Assembly (NCBI GenBank): GCA_034336665.1
Contig: JAPFBE010000002.1
Location: 78,436,905-78,500,904, forward strand
Reading direction: 5' to 3'
DNA length: 64,000 nucleotides
DNA from: Luscinia megarhynchos
Lineage: Eukaryota; Chordata; Aves; Passeriformes; Turdidae
Of the stretch, positions 1-11,100 are shown piece after piece. Within the stretch, counting starts at the first letter, position 1. Every line of letters starts with the position of its first letter. Position numbers and translations under genes: made by a program. The notes below the pieces were generated by a model that worked only from the letters and a program-made list of their open reading frames with translations, was not told the origin of the DNA and made no database searches.

Positions 1-3000
1 CAGTGGTGAAATACTGCAAGAAGAAACTATGAAAGTAGTAGCCTTCAGATGTAGAGCTGGACCATAAATCAGGTTTGCCTGGACCTGTCCCAGCAGCAGG
101 TCTGTAAGTCCTCAGCCTTCTGATGGCAGAGCCCATGTTTCTCATCATCCTCATGTCCCAGCAGAGCAATTGCACCATGCTCTACATGCAGCTGGGAGGG
201 CTGGAGGTCACCCATTTCTTCCTGAGGAACATGATTCCCAAAACACAGCAGGCAGCATTGAGTCCTGCACTGGCACTCAAAATGACATCTTTCAACCACA
301 TATGGCAGAAAAGGAGGCAGTACTGCTCTCAGCATGAAGAAAGCATGAGGAGATACAAGTCTTTTAAACAGACTGTCTGTGACTGGATCTGAAGTCAAGC
401 AAAGGATTACACCTAAAATTAAGATGTCATCCTTAACACTGATGTTACTATACACTCAGAACTATCTCTTTCCAACCAAATTCTATTAATGAAATTACTT
501 TTTCAGGTAAAATGTGAGTCAACTAATGGATCTGCATGCTATCACATGGACTGCAGATCTTTTTAATGGTTTTTGGAAATCTGAACACTAAATGGAAAAT
601 TACACTTTCACAGAAATTTCATTTTCCTTCATCCAACATACCTCCAATTCAAAGCAGTTTAGAGAAAACTTTGTGCTTATTCTCAATACAATCTGGTTTC
701 TGCTTGTGCCAAAGTACAGAGCATTTCCAGGTCCCCACCCAGAGCACACCTTAAAGGAAGTGGCAGATGGGCCAGGTGAAACCATGACATATTTCCTCCT
801 CATGCAGCAGAATTACATAACTTCTTATTCACAAGTAAAAGAGCGGATCCCTTCTTGGCACTCAGTGCATTCTAGATTTGATAAAAAGGTCACTGTCTGG
901 TCCTCAGAACGAGTAACATCAGCCTTTGGCTTGAGCAAAAATTTGCAAGCATATTTGCTGCAGGCAGCTGTCTTCCTCCTCATTGTATGATGCAATCCCA
1001 AACACTGGCAGAGGTGACAGAGCTGCCCTTTACCAACTTGTCACCTCTTTTCAGGTTTCCATATAAGATACATATCTACAAGATCTTGATCTGATACTAC
1101 TCTTATGAAGAAAAGCCTTGTTGCACTCAGCATATAGAAGTTGTAACCTGTAACCAAACAGATGTATTTAAATCCCTAATTAGGACAAACGCTGTGCATT
1201 ACAAATCGGTAATTTTCAAAATACTGCATTAAAGAGATGCATTTGAATGGAACATCAAAACATAAAAACTATTTTTGATGATGAAGGATCTCATAAGACT
1301 GGGTAGAAAGATGGCAGGTGAGCAGTCACAGTTCACTGTGGTTTGAACACGGTGTGTAATGGCAGCCAAACGTCATCAAACACGTCAACACTCATGGGAC
1401 ATAGTCAAAAAGTGGACTGAAAGCAGGAAAGAAAATTAAGCTTTTCACTCCCTTACACAGGAAAGAGAACTATATTTTATCATTCTCTAAAATGTAGCAT
1501 CTAGGGCAAATCGAACTGCAGCCTCTCTCTCTCCTGCAGAGAATCAATGAAGGAACAGTGAAGGGCAAAAACACAGTTAAGTGGTTGGAGCAGCTGCCTT
1601 AGGGGAAATACTAACAGGTTTTGGACTTTTCGGTGTGGAGAGGAGAAGCTGAGGGGGAAATGGCAGATAATTTCAGTTTCACAAAGCTAGTGGGGAAAGT
1701 GAGTGAAAAACTGCTGCTCACAAGGTCCCATAGGTGATGTTCTAAGCAGCATCTCCTATTGCTGCTTTGCCCTCTTTTCTCAGAAACAGCACAGACCTGG
1801 AGGCACCACACGTCCAAAGCAGTAGGGCATTTCTTCTCTCTGGGTCTGTAGATCGTATTTTGATAATTATCCAGGGGCAGTCTGAAGTCCATAAACCAAG
1901 GAATATCAATCTGCTTTTCCAAGCTGCCCTGTGAACCTCTGTTCCCAGGGCTTCATCAGCTGGGCACACCACCCCAGCCCCAGCAGAGATGCCAGTGGAG
2001 CTGCCTCTGTCAAAGTCCATGTGCTGCACATCCTGATGGGGCTGGGCAACTTGCAAATACCACTGCTGGCAAAAACCCTACCATGGGTGCTAAGGGAGCA
2101 TTCCAGTGGCTTACTTCTGAATGGAGCAAGGTGAGGAGGAGAAAATGCAGCCATTCATGACACAAGATTGCACCAAGAGAAGGAGGAAAACCTTAAAGCA
2201 CTGAAGACTGAGAATAAAGTTAAGAAGCAACTAAAAGGGGATTGTGGCAGCAAAGCTTGAGAGCATCCCACTGGGCACTGCTCAGGGATTCAAGGTGTGT
2301 AGAGAGGGAATAAATACACCCTGAGCAGTGTGAGAGCAAAGCTGTGGATTGTAGAAATACACATACATTACTGAAAGCCACAGGTAGATGCAAAAATAGT
2401 AGCCTGGCCATGCCAAAATTATTGAGGTCCATTCTGAGCTCAGTGGATGTTAGACCAGTCAGTAATTCAGTGAAACACACACAGCATCAGAGAACGGGTG
2501 CAAGGCTCAGAGGAGCTGGAGATCCTTCCTCCACCACCAAACTCCCCCTCATCCCTGCATGGGAGGGCTCCCAGCCCCAGCTCAGGGGGCAGTGCCAGGC
2601 CTGGGGGGACAGGGTGTCCCAGGCTGGCCACACCCACTAAGGACAGGGGGGCAGAAAGGCTGGTCCCTGCATGCAGTTACTACAGATACAGCAGCTGAAG
2701 TCAGGCATCCCTCAGTGCCTCCATGTGACAATCTGAATTTTCCCATTGAAGTTTCCTCCTGCCTTTCTCCTGTTGGCCCAAAGAGCAGTCAAAGGTCTTG
2801 TCTGGGCAACCTTTGTGTCTAACAGGAGGCTGTCGAGTGCGAGTATCAGAAACAACTTCTATTTAGAAAGTAATTTCATTTTAAAATGACTCATGCATAA
2901 ATTTCAAGACTTGAAGGAAGTGTGCTACCTAATCATCTCTGTGCTACCTAATCATCTTCTCAGGAAATTATTAACCATGTTCCAGAAGCACTGTAAAAAT

Positions 3001-6000
3001 TGGGCACACAATTGGACCGGTGTGCTCTCTCGTGGGTGTGTTGAACCCACTCCACTGTCTGACAGCAGTTGCAGCAAAACTGCTGAGGTCACAAGTAATT
3101 TGCATAGTGAATTTCAGTGGCTCTAAAAAAGGCCAAAAAAAAAAAAATTACCTTGATGATGTCACATTTGTGATTACAGAGGATAAATGCAGAAGTACTG
3201 CAGGCCCCTGTGTGAGGTGGTCACTGAGGGAGGAGCGGGGCTTGCTGCAACATCTGTGGGAGATTTCTGGAGTGACAATGCCAGGACGGGCAGGTGGGGA
3301 AGTTGACAGGTTGCACACTGACATTATGGGTTCTCTGGTCGTGCCCTTACTGGGATTCACCCTTTTTCCTGCAGCCATCCCTGCATCTGGCCCACGGTCC
3401 TTTCTGGAAGCAATGGCAGAAACAAAGCTTCTCTGCAGATTTCTGGAGCATAGTGAAGAGAATAAAGTGGTGCCCCCATTTTTTAACTGCAGGAGGTTAC
3501 ATTTAGAGAATTAGAAGTCACCCTATAAACCTCCCACAGAGTCTGCCATGTTTAAAAGTGCTGGCAGTGTATGACCTGCAATGTGACATTTTAGCAAGAG
3601 TTTAACACAAGATGCCACATGTGTCTTGGGTGCTACTGCAAACCTACAGTTGCATGGGTCCTACAAGTGAAAAAACACAAAAGAAAGTGTTTTTCTTTTT
3701 CTACCCTCTCTGTCCTGTGCTACCACAATGAGCCAGAACTGGTGGGGACTGCAGGCAAGGCAGACATATCTCATTAAATATTATTTAACACACTTGGAAA
3801 CCACATCTGATAAAACCTGCAGAACACCACCTCAGCCCACAGCACTTGCCCTCCTCACTGAGCAAAGAGTTAGGACCAGCCCCAGAGCTCACACTCATTA
3901 GTCTCCTGTGCTTGTGAGTCAAACACAGGAATGTTTTACATGATTCATTTCACTCTACAGTCTTCAGAGGTGTTGTAAGAAATGAGCTGCAGGGTTCACT
4001 TTTGGACAGTCAGGAGTTTAGTAGTCCAGGGATCTCATCAATACCTTGTCTCTTCTCTGCATGGCACAGCTTTTTCTGAAAAGCCGTCCCAGGGAGGAAG
4101 GAAGAGCTGTAGCAGATTGCAAAGTCACAGAACTCAACTGCTTCCTTCCTCTGCAGCAGCCCTCTGCAGATCCCATCATCTTCACCAGTACTGCTGATGT
4201 AGGGAGCCCTTTCTGCCATTTGTATCTGAACCCCAAAAAGCCCAAGAGAGAGAACTCAGGTCTTTATAGCTTTCCATGGGGTTGATGTTGAAAGGCTTGT
4301 ATATGTGAGGGTCGAATTCACAGTACATTCATTAATTTTATTGAAAATATCTTTCTTTTACTTGATTAAATGTTATCAATAATTCTCTCAAATCCAAAAT
4401 CCTTTAGCACCTTGAAAATCCCTATAGTGCCATAATAACGAGTGTGTTCTCTCCCAAAGCATACGTAAACTTTTCTTTATGCAGTTCATCTGTCATGATT
4501 AAAGATTACAGAGCTGGACATGCTCTGTAATTCCTCTTACAAATCTGATCTATCTTCTTGAAGAGAGCTTTTTATAACAGCTATTTCACAATAATTGGCA
4601 TTTTGTGTGTTCTTAGACTTCTTTTTTCTGTGCTTATTTTCTTCTATTTTATTTGGACTCTGTGAGTTTTGCCGTTTTGGCCTTGGTGTGCTCAGTGCTG
4701 TGACTCACGTATTCCACAGCCACTGCCAAATCTCTGGGTCCAGCATTGTAATTATCACATTAGGATCTGTCATTGTAGCCCTGACTTAATAAACAGCAGA
4801 ACAGTGATTAGAATCGCTGATTGATCCATTCCACAGTTTTGGACACTCACATCTGAGACGAACAGAGGGACTGTTAAAGATATTAAAGACTTGAAATATC
4901 AGCATTCCAGAGTGAATTAGTGCTAATCAGTCATTCCAGGTACACTAGCTTTTATAAATAGTAAGAATTGCTGTATTTGGTAATCTGGTGATGATGGACT
5001 GAAACCATGACTCAGATTAATCTCATGAGCTGCAAGGGAAAACCCCAGCCCTTCCTCCACACCCAGCTTGCTGCAGCCATTGACACCAGAGCAGATGGTT
5101 TGGGATCCTTCAGGTGGAACTCTCAGTGCCCTTCATGAGTGCATCCAGGCACTGCAGTCCCTGGTGGACATTCAATCCACAGGACCAGTCTAGACTAGCT
5201 TCAAAACAAGGAAAAGCCCTGAAATATGCAGTGTAGATGCTCAGCACCAGCTCTCTCACTCCCCATCCACAGGTGAGAAATAACACACTCTGGTGGTGTC
5301 TGAGCTACAGCCCCACGGGGGACATGTGCTACTAGTGGATTTTCACCCTACAGCCTCCCCCATGCTCTGCCTGAAAACCTAAGGCAAGCATGGAGCCTGC
5401 AGGGTGATCCAAAAGAGGCTGGGACACGAAAGGGGGAGGCATGTGTTTAAATTGTTTTGGTCCAAAGGCAGTTCTGGGCTGTTCAGAGACCAGCAGCAGC
5501 CCCAGAGATAGAATTGCAGTGATGCCTGCTTGCTGTGAACAGGAAAGGCCAGGTGACATGCCATGCCCCCATGCCATGCACAGCTCTCTGTGGCAGCTTG
5601 TGACATCTCAGGGGAATGGTCCTACCTCACTGGGTTTGCTTTTTTTTTTAAATCATATGTTTTAGAAGAAAATTCTGTTATCCTGGAAAGAGTGGAAGGA
5701 GATGAGGGAGGATATGAAAACTTACTGGGCAATTCCAAATTTTTATCATACCATTGATGTATCCTGATGTCATAATGATGTTATGAACATGGATGTATGA
5801 TCAATATGGACATTTTGCATTTCTTCAAAACCTGCTTGGTTTAGATTTATAGCTTGACAGATATAGAATAGACTAAGGAAATGTGCTGCTTGCATACTTT
5901 CAGTTTTATGAACTTTTCAGTTCATATTTTCAGAAAGCAATACTTTCAGTTCATAAATATAATCTTAAAAATGTAATTTGTGCAATTTTGTTTTCATTTT

Positions 6001-6914
6001 TGAATGGGTAAAAGGTTCTGAGAGTTTAAAAATTCTGAAAACTAAATTCTCTAGACTGCTCTGGGTTGACTTTAGGTTGCATGCTGACAGCTCAAAAGTG
6101 TTCATCCAAAATCCAGCAACATGGATCTTGTCTGTGCTTGTTTCAAAAGGTTTCTTTTTTCTGTTCTTGTCAACACTTTATTCTAGATCAGAAATTTCCT
6201 TCCAGGGAGATCTTAACACCACACATGCATTGAGTCATTCTGCAATGGGATGTTTTACCCCTAGAGAACTGCTAGAAGTCCTCTCCTCAGCAGAGGAAAT
6301 TGTGGGCAAACACTCAGCATGCTCATTCCTGTCCAGAGCATTTGGTGCATTAAAACTGGGCAGCCCAAAATGCGGAATCCAAGTTTCACCTTATTCGTGT
6401 TGGATGTTTTTGCCTTCATTATCTGGGAAGATGAGCTGCCAGGCTGGAGATTTGGCTTTTCTGAGTCATGTGGCCAAAAATGTAATGGCTGTACCTCTGA
6501 CCAGCATAGCCAAGAGGAAAAAAAGCAGAACTATGCCCACCAACAAGTGAAGATTAGGGCACGGCATGCCAGCTACCTGCTTTCTGTCCCTGAATGTAAC
6601 TTTTCACTTCTCTGCATCTCCAAAACTGGGGTAACAGCACTCACCTACATTTCTAAAGTCTTTACAGGCTAAAGGGCAAACACCTTTGCTAGGAGGGCTT
6701 TATTTCCAACTCTGTCACCACAAGCCCATTTTTAAAGGAGGGATATTGTGCACTCCTCTCTGAGGCTCCTGGTGCTTCCTGCCTTGAGATCCTGGGTTGC
6801 TATACAGCCTGTGTTCAGAGATGTAAGGAATCCTCACTGCCCTTCTCAAGCAGCAAGCCTGCCCAGCATGCACAATCCTTTCTCTACTTGAAAACATTCT
6901 TAGGGATTTTCTAC
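1..6914. other. Intergenic DNA downstream of GEM
   Basis: No exon, RNA gene or clear transposon was recognised on either strand. Open frames here (for example 190 codons at 5978-6550 and 164 codons at 3020-3514) show no family motif, repeat organisation or splice context and look like chance. Small features are a 13-base A-run at 3127-3139, a T-run at 5640-5649 and a 19-bp tandem duplication at 2922-2959. In mammals the next gene in this direction is CDH17, and nothing of it is visible here. Confidence 0.6.
2922..2959. repeat. Two-copy 19-bp tandem duplication
   Basis: The unit gtgctacctaatcatctct is followed immediately by a second copy that differs only in its last bases. It is a small local duplication with no coding context. 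Confidence 0.8.
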
Positions 6915-6938
6915 TGAGGCTCAAAGGCAGTCATACAT

Positions 6939-6953
6939 TTTATTTATTTTATT
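6939..6953 (-). terminator. GEM: Clustered polyadenylation signals of GEM
   Basis: Three overlapping AATAAA hexamers lie in the transcript sense within 15 bases. They are the first strong cluster after the GEM stop codon, at a distance that suits a UTR of about 1 kb. Confidence 0.6.
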
Positions 6954-7045
6954 ACAAGGCATGTAAAAACTTGCATATCTGAAAAAAAGATATTAGATAG
7001 AAAACGGTAATAAAATTAACATTATTATCTTAAGAAAATTGGTAA

Positions 7046-7346
7046 TAAATACATTTCCCCTTGACATTAAAATGCTTGTTATTTTGCACAACAATAAATA
7101 CAGCATAGCTCTGGCATAGAGAAAGGCCAAGGATGGATACAAGAGTCCATGTGGTGGCATAAAAAAGCTCCGGTGATTTTTAAAGGTTTGGCATCCTGCA
7201 CTTGATGCACTTTGATACAATTTGCACTTTAATTTTAATTTTACTATGATTTATAAACAGACTCATAATATGAAAACTTGATAGGAAAATTTGTTTGACT
7301 ATAGGATTTTTCCTTTAAATATTTTCGAAGTAAGAGATGTGTAAAT
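7046..7346 (-). promoter_or_regulatory. GEM: AU-rich element cluster in the GEM 3'UTR
   Basis: Four AUUUA pentamers occur in the transcript sense (TAAAT at 7046-7050, 7095-7099, 7316-7320 and 7342-7346) in strongly A/U-rich surroundings. Such elements commonly destabilise immediate-early mRNAs, and GEM is known as a rapidly induced transcript. A role in decay is inferred. The pentamers are scattered and do not form the overlapping nonamer type. Confidence 0.45.
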
Positions 7347-7706
7347 TCACTGAAACTAATCCTCAAAATAAAGAAAAAGTACCGAACAGGTATCTTTGTG
7401 GTTATTCTACAAAAATGTTTTTTTTTTTTTCATCTGTGGGTGCTCAAGCCTGACCAGCCAACTGACAAGGGACCATTCTCCAGTCAGTTCCTCAATTCTT
7501 TACATAGTTTTAAAAAAGAAATATTAACAAAAGGAGAAAGAGTAAAGACAGTAGTATTCACTTCCCAAGTTATGCAGTTTGAGGTTCTTACACTATTATC
7601 CAAAGGTGAGAGGAGAAAGAACAGGTGTATTCCAGAACAGTTCCCAGCATCATTTTGGGTCTTTCTGGTCTATACTTTTCTTTTCAAACTACTGAGAAAA
7701 GACACC

Positions 7707-7731
7707 AAAAAAAAAAAAAAAAAAAAAAAAA
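7707..7731. repeat. 25-base poly(A) tract (poly-U in GEM mRNA)
   Basis: An uninterrupted run of 25 A on the plus strand lies inside the GEM 3'UTR, so the transcript would carry a U25 stretch. A purine run (ggaagaggaagag) follows directly. Confidence 0.9.
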
Positions 7732-7910
7732 GGAAGAGGAAGAGATATTTCCATGCACTGTGCTGTTCTTATGCCAGCACATATCATCACAATCACAACT
7801 GTGAACCTAAGTCACTGATAGCCCAATCTAATATAGATTGATTGATTGTCCTATGACAAAGTTAGATAATGTCCACAAAATGCCACAAGCTCTGGCAGAG
7901 TCCAGCGTTC

Positions 7911-8188
7911 TTAAAGTACTGATAGGTCATGGCAAGACTTGGACTTGAGTTTGAAGGCCATGTTCTTGTTGTTCTTGGCAACGATTTTTCCCCAGAAGCG
8001 CCTGGCTTTCTTGGGGATGCTCTCCCTGCGTTTCTGCAGCGCCAGCCGCCGCTCGTTCTTCTCCTTGCTGTCCCTGCGGAGCCGCACCTGCCGCACGATG
8101 CCCTCGAACAGCTCCTTCACGTTGTGCTGCACCGCTGCCGACGTCTCGATGAACTTGCAGTCGAACACCACGGCACAGGCTCGCCCCT
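7911..8188 (-). CDS. GEM: GEM coding exon 4 (C-terminus and stop)
   Basis: A 278-nt coding part that starts after the acceptor ggctttgcag and encodes EGRACAVVFDCKF..., the ETSA G5 motif, the basic calmodulin/lipid-binding-type tail and the family-specific C-terminal peptide ending in DLSVL. The TAA stop reads as TTA at 7911-7913 on the plus strand. Confidence 0.96.
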
Positions 8189-11100
8189 CTGCAAAGCCAC
8201 ACGGCGCAGGTTACACGGGCTCACAAGGCTCAGGGAGGGGGGCAAGGACAGGCTGCCACCTGCGGGGGAGGCAGGGCCACCAGGGGATTCCTCCAGCCTG
8301 ACACAGGCACGGATAATCCCCTCCAGAAAGCCCAGTCCCTGCTGCTGGCTGTGAAGGCAGAGCAGAATGATGGGCTTGAGCTGGGACACTGAAGGGAGGC
8401 CAGCAAGGCCTCAACACCCCCGGCCACCTTTGATGCAGACTCCCTCGAGCTGCACTGAAGGGTGATGATGGCACCCTCCAGGCACACAGCACAGCACTGG
8501 AGGCAGGGCACTTTGCTCCTTCATGGGCCATGGGTGTGAACCAGAGCCTTGGAACTGTGGCAGTTTCAGTGAGAACAGACACATGTACAAAATCCTAATA
8601 AAGGGTGTCTATGGCTTCAGGGGTACATCTGAAATCATAGTCCTTATTGGCAATTACACGAGCCTAAGCTAAACCTGAGAGCTCTCTTTCACACACAAGC
8701 CAATCCATCTTCTACCTTGCTGTGAATTCACTGCCAGGGCCACTACAGTGACATGGATTCACCTGCCATCTTCCTAAAGATCCTGCAAGCTGGGCAGAGA
8801 CAAATGAGAGGCAACTCTGGGCTCCCCATGAATCCCTCAGTTCAAGCTCTTTGCTTGGGGCAGCTGTGACAAGAGCCAGAGGAACTGTGCACATCCACAG
8901 AGAAAGCAAAAAAAAACTAGCTCAACTGGGAAACAGAAGAGCAGAACAGCTGCAGAGAGAAGAAAACTCTGAGTAGAAGAACCCATGTTTCTGATGGGCC
9001 AAGACAAGAACATCTAATGCACAGCTGTGTATTATAGTGTGTCAGCTCAGCCTTAGGGAAGACCCTCCAAGAAGGGATTTTACTGGCTGCAGATGATGAG
9101 AGCCAGCAGCAGTGTTCCCAACAGTCTCTCCATTCCTATTTATGGGCTTAGTGGTTATCCATTTGTGTGCAGCCAAGGGAAGGCTGATTTAGCATCCCAA
9201 AGCAAGGCAGTAAGGAGATCTTTTCTGAAAGGCTGCACAGCTCCTGCCCAGACTAGCAAAACAAAGATTGAGAGGGAATTTTAATTCATTGGGGAGGACA
9301 GAGAACTGGTTGTAAAGAAGAGAAAATCTGGCAGCAGAATAAAAGGGGACTAAACTCGTTATGCATAAACAGAGAAATCACATATTGCAGTGGTCTTACA
9401 CTAGGAGCTGGAAGGGAAGAGATCCCATTTATGATGGTACTTAATAAATATAGGAAAGGGATTATCTGACATATAACAGTATCACCAAGGAAGGCTTAAG
9501 GACTTGGCAGACCCTTCCCAGTCCTCTGCCCTCTTTTCCAGTCTTCTTTTATTTTATTACTCTTTTATTGCCCAGGCCTGATCACAATGTACTCCCTCAG
9601 CCAGAGCACTGCAGTTTGCCCTAAAGCTACTAGATGACTTTTAATGTTTATCTCGGGTTTATGCTCACCATTTCCTTACCTGCCACTGAAACTTCACGGC
9701 ACCTGACGAGGTCACTTTTGTTGCCAACCAAAATGATGGGGATGTCTTCCTTCTGGCGTGCCCTGCGGAGCTGTATCCTGAGCTCAGAGGCTTTCTCAAA
9801 GCTTGCACGGTCCGTGATGGAGTACACGATCAGGTAGGCGTCTCCCACTTGCATGCAGTGCTCCCGAATCCATTCTCCCTCGCGCTGCTCAAATCAAATG
9901 GCCAGACATCGTTATGCCCACAGCAGATTTTACTTAGAAAGTAAAACATTAGAGAATCCAAATGCATTCCTGCTGTAAACTGTAATGGGTATGGTTTGAA
10001 TCACAGTTATACTGCAAGTAATTCCAATGTGGTGATGGTATGAATACTTCACCACAAAGGAGGGCAAAAACTTGCCCCAGATAATTTATTGTGCTGGCTT
10101 TAGGCTGGAATGAGCACGGTCTGGAAAGAAAGCTTGAATGTTTTTATTATTGTTTAAAAAAATGAAGACTTGAACTTCTCAGGCTCACAGTGTGGAGCCA
10201 TTAGGCACGCTTGCCTTAATGTGGGGTGGGATTAATCCTGTATCTTCCCTGATTCTGATGCAAGGAAACACCTATTTTCTTTCCCAAAGGAAACTTACTT
10301 TTTGTATTAGCAGATATTCATATACACTTTCCTTTCAGCATTTGACTAGAACAAATTAAAGTACCTTATTGTCCCACATGTCGAGCAGTATAACAGTTGC
10401 GCTCTCCCCATCCACCATCAGGGTTCTTTCATACGTGTCTTCTGGAAAGAAAAGAACAAAGATTGGTGATATATTATTTTGTGTCATCATATACATTACA
10501 AAACTCCAAGTTGTTGAATGTGGGGAATTTGTTCACAGAGTTATTGAGCCAAATTTTAGGCCGGCTCACATCCAGCTCTTTCCTCATTTCCATCAGCACT
10601 GAATCTGTGCTCTGTTCATTATTGGTTGCCTGACTTTCCATGATAGATGAAGGAGGCTGAAAGATCAGGAAACAAAATGTTCATTATTTTGGCTGATAGT
10701 CTCTTTATCTTATGTGGGAGAGAGAAAATAGAACCAGTTGAAGAAATAACCAAAGGCTGAACATTTGCCCCATGGGAGCAGCAGAGTCCAGCGAGGCTGA
10801 GTAATGGAAAATATTTGCTTTCGCTTTAGCATGGACAATTTACGGGTGAGCAGTCACTGCTGCTGAGAGCAATACAGCGAGCAGCCTACCCTGTGAGGAG
10901 GACAGGCTGGTGTGAGGCAGCAGCTGTTGAGTTTGAGACAGACTGAGACTTCTGTTGCATACTCTCTCCCATTACACAGTTTCCCACATTGCCATTGATG
11001 CCAAATAGCAGAAAAATGAAAAAAGCACAGGTCAGTTATTTTGTACTGCAGCCTCAAAAATTCATACCTAGATTATGAATGCAATGTGGCAAAATTCTGC

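Larger units (their letters stand above)
6915..7910 (-). other. GEM: GEM 3' untranslated region
   Basis: This is the sequence after the GEM stop codon on the minus strand. Three overlapping AATAAA polyadenylation signals (seen as TTTATT at 6939-6944, 6943-6948 and 6948-6953) lie about 960 nt after the stop and are the likely 3' end, with cleavage expected near 6915-6930. The region contains several AUUUA motifs and a long U-run in the transcript. The end point is inferred from the signals only. Confidence 0.65.

Noticed and set aside
3020..3514. 164-codon plus-strand open frame
   Set aside because: It includes a poly-A-encoded lysine run and no domain. Not supported.
5978..6550. 190-codon plus-strand open frame
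   Set aside because: Composition and lack of any motif fit chance. There is no exon-like boundary or repeat relationship.
7927..8582. Several 90-140-codon frames on both strands around the GEM last exon
   Set aside because: They are out-of-frame shadows of a GC-rich coding exon and its adjoining intron.
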